Position numbers and translations under genes: made by a program. The notes beneath the pieces are model-generated. The model searched no databases, was not told the DNA's origin, and saw nothing but the letters and a program-made list of their open reading frames with translations. DNA of 64,000 nt from Maea johnstoni (lineage: Eukaryota > Annelida > Polychaeta > Spionida > Magelonidae): positions 19,593,500 through 19,657,499 of the forward strand of contig OZ012700.1 in NCBI GenBank assembly GCA_963942565.1, read 5' to 3'. Of the stretch, positions 59,936-64,000 are shown in pieces (position 1 is the first letter of the stretch; every line of letters starts with the position of its first letter).

Positions 59936-60499
59936 AGTTTGAACACAAAACCACAAGGCCACATACACACGTGGTTCCTGGCAGCAAACAGAGTGTGTTA
60001 ACACAGAATAACGGAAAATAAGTAGAAAATAATATTTTCCCGGAAAACCAGTAGTTTCTAATAAACCTGTAGTTCGTGTCAGATGTTTAGAATTTTGACA
60101 GCACTCACTGTCTGACTGGCTGTTCTGATTAACTGACTTGAGATATTAACGGTAAATTTAATGACTAAACGATGACAGGATTTCAGATGGAAATCCCGAC
60201 TTTTGCTATATAATTTATCATAAAACCTTAAGTGTTTCATAATGCATCGATTTCTTGCAAAAATTCTTGCGGGAAATCCATAAATTGAGAAATTAGTTTG
60301 GTACAAAACGAAATGAGGAAAATCATTAATATGTAAATGCGAGCATATTTCTGAAAGATGCAGGTAACTATACATTTCCGATTGTTTTTCGCATGTCCTG
60401 CTTTCTATACCTAAATGATACTCACTTTTTGTGATTGCCCATTTTGAATACCAGTTTTGGTATCCGATAATTCGTATTGTACCAGATCCTTGCATATGA

Positions 60500-61490
60500 T
60501 ATGAACGCTAACACCTAACATGATTATGTTTATACATAAACATATTTTCTATGATTTTTGTCTAAATGTTCTGCTGTTTTTTCTTATAATACCCGTTCTT
60601 ATGTTTGCCTATTTAGAATTTTCAGTATAGAAATCGTATGTAATGCATTGTACCACACACATTCATAGAAGAATGTCCTTTGATATGAAACCTACCTTCT
60701 CGTTTCTCACAGCAAGTTTTAGCTCAGTCAGCTGTATGTGCGTTAGTTCCCCAAGCAGCAATATCAATGTACGTCATCCCTCTCTCTGCCTCAATTCATT
60801 TGGTTTGGACGCAGACGATTGCTCTGCAGCATTCGAACCACGTAGTCACGTGATGATTCACCTCCCGGAGAATACGCTTGTTTACAATGTGGTTAATGTT
60901 AAATGGGAAAGTCTTTGATTTGGCACATAACATTAACGAGATTTCTTTTGTGGTCGAGTCAAAATGTGTGAATGATAATGTACACTTCAATTATGGAGTT
61001 GATATGATGATACTATTGTACCATAGTTTTCCTCTGTCTTGCAGCAATAAAAAGCATCCCCTTGAGAATCAAAATGTGACATATCTAAATGATGTTGTGC
61101 CATGTGTGGTTTGCATGGAAACTGCACAATTTCATAACCCGCCGTATATACCTTTTCCACGTAGATGAAAACTCTGCAAAGCTTGGCTTAAATTTGGTGT
61201 ATCACATTTATTATGGGCTAATGCCGAGATCAGGGTTGAAAACGCATACAATTTACTTTCTTTTAAAAGAAAATCGAAAAAAATTAATTGAAATTGCTTT
61301 TTAAAATAACATTTAACCTTAACATTGGTACTGTGTACCAACAAAGCGCACTAACACTTATATTAAGTGAAAGGTATCAGAATGGTCATAAATAACGTGA
61401 AAGGTCACGGGGATAGAGTATGTACATTTGTATTAGCGAGTGAAATAAAATCATAAAATTATTGCCTATCCGTGCGAAGGCATCTCATTT
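60500..61490. other. No gene recognised
   Basis: Plus-strand ORFs of 71-96 codons (60,643-61,304) have no recognisable domain. They may be the worn 3' part of the LINE whose tail ends at 61,550. Confidence 0.25.
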
Positions 61491-61494
61491 TGTA

Positions 61495-61552
61495 ATTTTA
61501 CTTTTGTAATTATTATTACAGTCAATAAATATACATACATACATACATTTCA
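61495..61552 (+). mobile_element. LINE 3' tail
   Basis: AATTTTACTTTTGTAATTAT, then CAGTCAATAAATATACATAC and (ATAC)n. Confidence 0.45.
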
Positions 61553-61554
61553 GG

Positions 61555-62675
61555 CGCTCTGATCCATCCCCCCTCCAGCATGCCTTACTAGATTTCCTTT
61601 AGCGGTTGGCTTGGTCGCTATACAAGTGTGCGACGTAAAGACGTGTCCGTGGTGCCTTTGCAACTGAAAACCTCCCCTACCGGAATTATTTGTAAGGAGA
61701 TGGAACTTTATACCCGGCTCAGGGTTGCGATATGGCATGACTGGATTTCCTCCTACCCCCTGAGCCCATGATACCTGTATATCCAGAATACGGAATCTTA
61801 CCCAGTCATAAATCAGATCATTGTCCAATTTATCCAAATTTATTCATAAGCAGTGCCCCAAGCGGGAGAGGACTTTGGAAAATCAACAATTCTCATGTTC
61901 TTACACAGATTTAGCAGAAATGATAAAAGAAGGGATTGACTTAAAAGTAAGGATGTACGCATGCACACCTTATGATTCCAATTTTGTTATGCAGTACTGA
62001 GAAAATGACATCGAACTATTGATCAAAATTGATTCATGGTGGGTTATTTTACAAGTATAGATTCGGGGAATCCTCATTGAACATGCACCTTAACAGAAAC
62101 GAAAATGTAACATGAGGGAAAGATAATTGATACAACCAATTACAACCATTTCTCTGGTGAATTCATTTTACATGAGGAGTGTGATAACGGGTGTTATTAT
62201 ACCTCACGTGAGGATACTCTTATCCTATTGGATGAGAGCCATGTGTCAAGACTGTTGGCAACCTGTGTCTCTGTAGATTCCTTGACAACGGTCACCATTC
62301 AATGTATTAGCACCCGCTGTCAAGGAGATGACGTAATAGCACCCGTTGTCAAGGTGCCGTTTCATGATTCCCTATATTGTTGAGGACGCCATGCTTCCAA
62401 GATCCCCACGCGTGGCGAAATGTGTCAAGGCCTGAGCAGAATATGCCGCCGTCAACAATGGAATTGTGTTATTGTTGAGAACAACGATAAAGAAAATAAC
62501 ATGCGCGAGTGTCTCAATTTAGAGAAAAAAAGTAAAATCTCAACCCAGTTGAGATGGTTGGTTGTTCGGTATGATAAAACAAATAGGACATCCCAGCATG
62601 GTCAGCACTGTAAATCAGCTGCTCAGATATTACACTGCCCAAGTTTCAACTTGTCATGGATTTTGGGTGGCCGTG
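61555..62675. other. No gene recognised
   Basis: TAGCACCCG(C/T)TGTCAAGG occurs twice (62,309 and 62,338), and a related GATAACGGGTGTTATTATAC lies at 62,186. This suggests a worn inverted-repeat element at about 62,165-62,375. Confidence 0.3.
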
Positions 62676-62678
62676 GGT

Positions 62679-62725
62679 GAGGAGAGGGGGGGGGGGGGGC
62701 GGGGGAGGGGAGGGGGGGGGGGGGG
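62679..62725. repeat. Poly-G rich tract
   Basis: G runs of 6-15 separated by single A or C. G-quadruplex potential. Confidence 0.95.
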
Positions 62726-62935
62726 TTCGGTATAATAAAACAAATATGACATCCCTATGGGGCTGCCAACATAATAGTCTTCCCCTCGGTTCGGTATAAC
62801 AAAACAAATATGACATCCCTATGGGGCTGCCAACATAATAGTCTTCCCCTCGTGAGCATTGTCACCCTCGGGCTACGCCTGCTCGGGGTAGACAATCATG
62901 TTGGCAACCCCTAAGGGATGCCATATTTGTATAAT
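62726..62935. repeat. 64-bp tandem duplication facing an inverted copy
   Basis: TTCGGTATAA(T/C)AAAACAAAT and CATCCCTATGGGGCTGCCAA occur at 62,726 and 62,790. The inverse (GTTGGCAACCCCTAAGGGAT, CATATTTGT) lies at 62,901-62,930. It is probably a foldback MITE with one arm duplicated. Confidence 0.75.
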
Positions 62936-62939
62936 ACAT

Positions 62940-64000
62940 GTATTATTATAAACGTGTAAGCATAACTAGAATTCCTTTTAGAGAAACTATTTCGTATTAG
63001 ATAGAGAAGACATGAGAAAACGAGGCACGGCCGCATGTAGTTACAATGTCAAAGTAGTTGACAGGATGATGGTGTGGTAGGTATCATCTATTGGGTGCCA
63101 ATGGTGATAGTGCAAATGGGTACTGAAGCTATATAGTTGCTGTAGTACATAGTTAGCTTGTAGATGATGTTGTTGTTATAATATAGAATAGATTAATCTG
63201 AATAGATTTTATGTTTCAGGTGAGTACCTGTTGCGTCCTGCTATGTATTGTGCTCCAGGTGAGTATTAGGAGAAGTGCGACCCAGATGAGGCCATTGATT
63301 AGGTGCGTATATAATGTACTGTGTTATGTGTGGTCCATAAAAGCGACCAAGTGTGTCACATGAATGTTGTGTTGTCATGTCCGTGTCTTCCCTTAAAAAC
63401 CATATGGTTTGTTGTATATATTGCCATACGAAGAGCATGTGGTATGAGTGTATAGTCAGGGTACGATGACGGACGGAGTGGACCCTAAAGGTAGGTGTTA
63501 TAATCCATGGACGATCATCGGAAATTGCCAGTGATATGATCGTAAGATAGTGAATGTCTGAGATTGTGTGAATGGATATAACGTAGGAAAATACCTAATG
63601 AAGTATTGAGATAGTGATCAGATTTTCTCAGGTAGGGTGAGCTAGCGTGAGTCTATCCCCCCTAGTCACTAAATATACCAGATCCGACATGATATATGGT
63701 CTGGAGATAGGAGTTGGTGTACGTCTGATATGATAAATAGATGTGAAGGATATATGAGATAATATATTCCACATATTGCGCGAGAAATACGTCAGCATAG
63801 TAGTATAGTGTCTAGTCGGCAAGGTTCAGTCCCAAGGGGACAGTGCTTCTTAACCGAAAGATCCATTTCGATTCCAGAGCTTCTCTCTTAGTTCTAGAGT
63901 TATGCGCCTTTGGAGAGGTTTTAACAAAGTCTAGAATAAATATTTTGACATTGTTGACTCCTGTGTGGCCTTTGGAGTTGTAGTGTCGGCCAACCACCAG
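62940..64000. other. No gene recognised
   Basis: Short minus-strand ORFs only. No domain or repeat boundary seen. Confidence 0.3.

Overview
This is eukaryotic, repeat-dominated DNA with long introns or intergenic space, microsatellites and many decayed transposons. The non-LTR retrotransposon types, TATDN2-like sequences, tRNA-derived SINEs and an intronless class A receptor gene suggest a marine invertebrate, perhaps a lophotrochozoan. That placement is inference; nothing here fixes the species.

Layout. 1-4,620: a TatD-nuclease-like coding region ending in a polypurine tract and a candidate 314-bp LTR, then a second TATDN2-like fragment that is internally duplicated. 4,680-7,120: three tandem minus-strand fragments of a Jockey-type LINE. 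7,530-8,530: a MITE nested inside another MITE. 9,590-15,560: LINE tails, a Harbinger-type Myb-like ORF beside one terminal repeat, a CR1/L2-like LINE on the minus strand, and a FLYWCH/MULE transposase relic. 16,300-24,350: Jockey and CR1-like pieces, a GTCCGG-ended MITE, and a 5'-truncated plus-strand LINE that keeps its YADD motif and CCHC finger. 24,600-26,270: a minisatellite and composite C/A/TA simple repeats. 27,600-29,350: a complete SINE, a palindromic MITE and a long TA tract.

The one convincing intact host gene is a 367-codon rhodopsin-like GPCR on the minus strand at 30,546-31,649. From 34,240 to 39,560 lies a large inverted repeat with arms of about 1.6 kb. Each arm carries a tRNA-like block and ends in a long TA tract.

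The most striking structure is at 48,800-52,790. Two oppositely oriented copies of one tRNA-derived SINE family lie about 200 bp apart. One has its tRNA-like head expanded to about 27 tandem units. The other has its body expanded to 12 units. Both arrays have a 93-bp period. A third copy at 56,420-56,840 shows a smaller, four-fold head expansion. The right end (57,400-64,000) has another complete SINE, a TTAA-flanked 1.27-kb DNA transposon, LINE tails and foldback repeats, with no recognisable host gene.

The genes do not form an operon or pathway. The window is best read as one receptor gene in a field of transposons at different stages of decay and local amplification.
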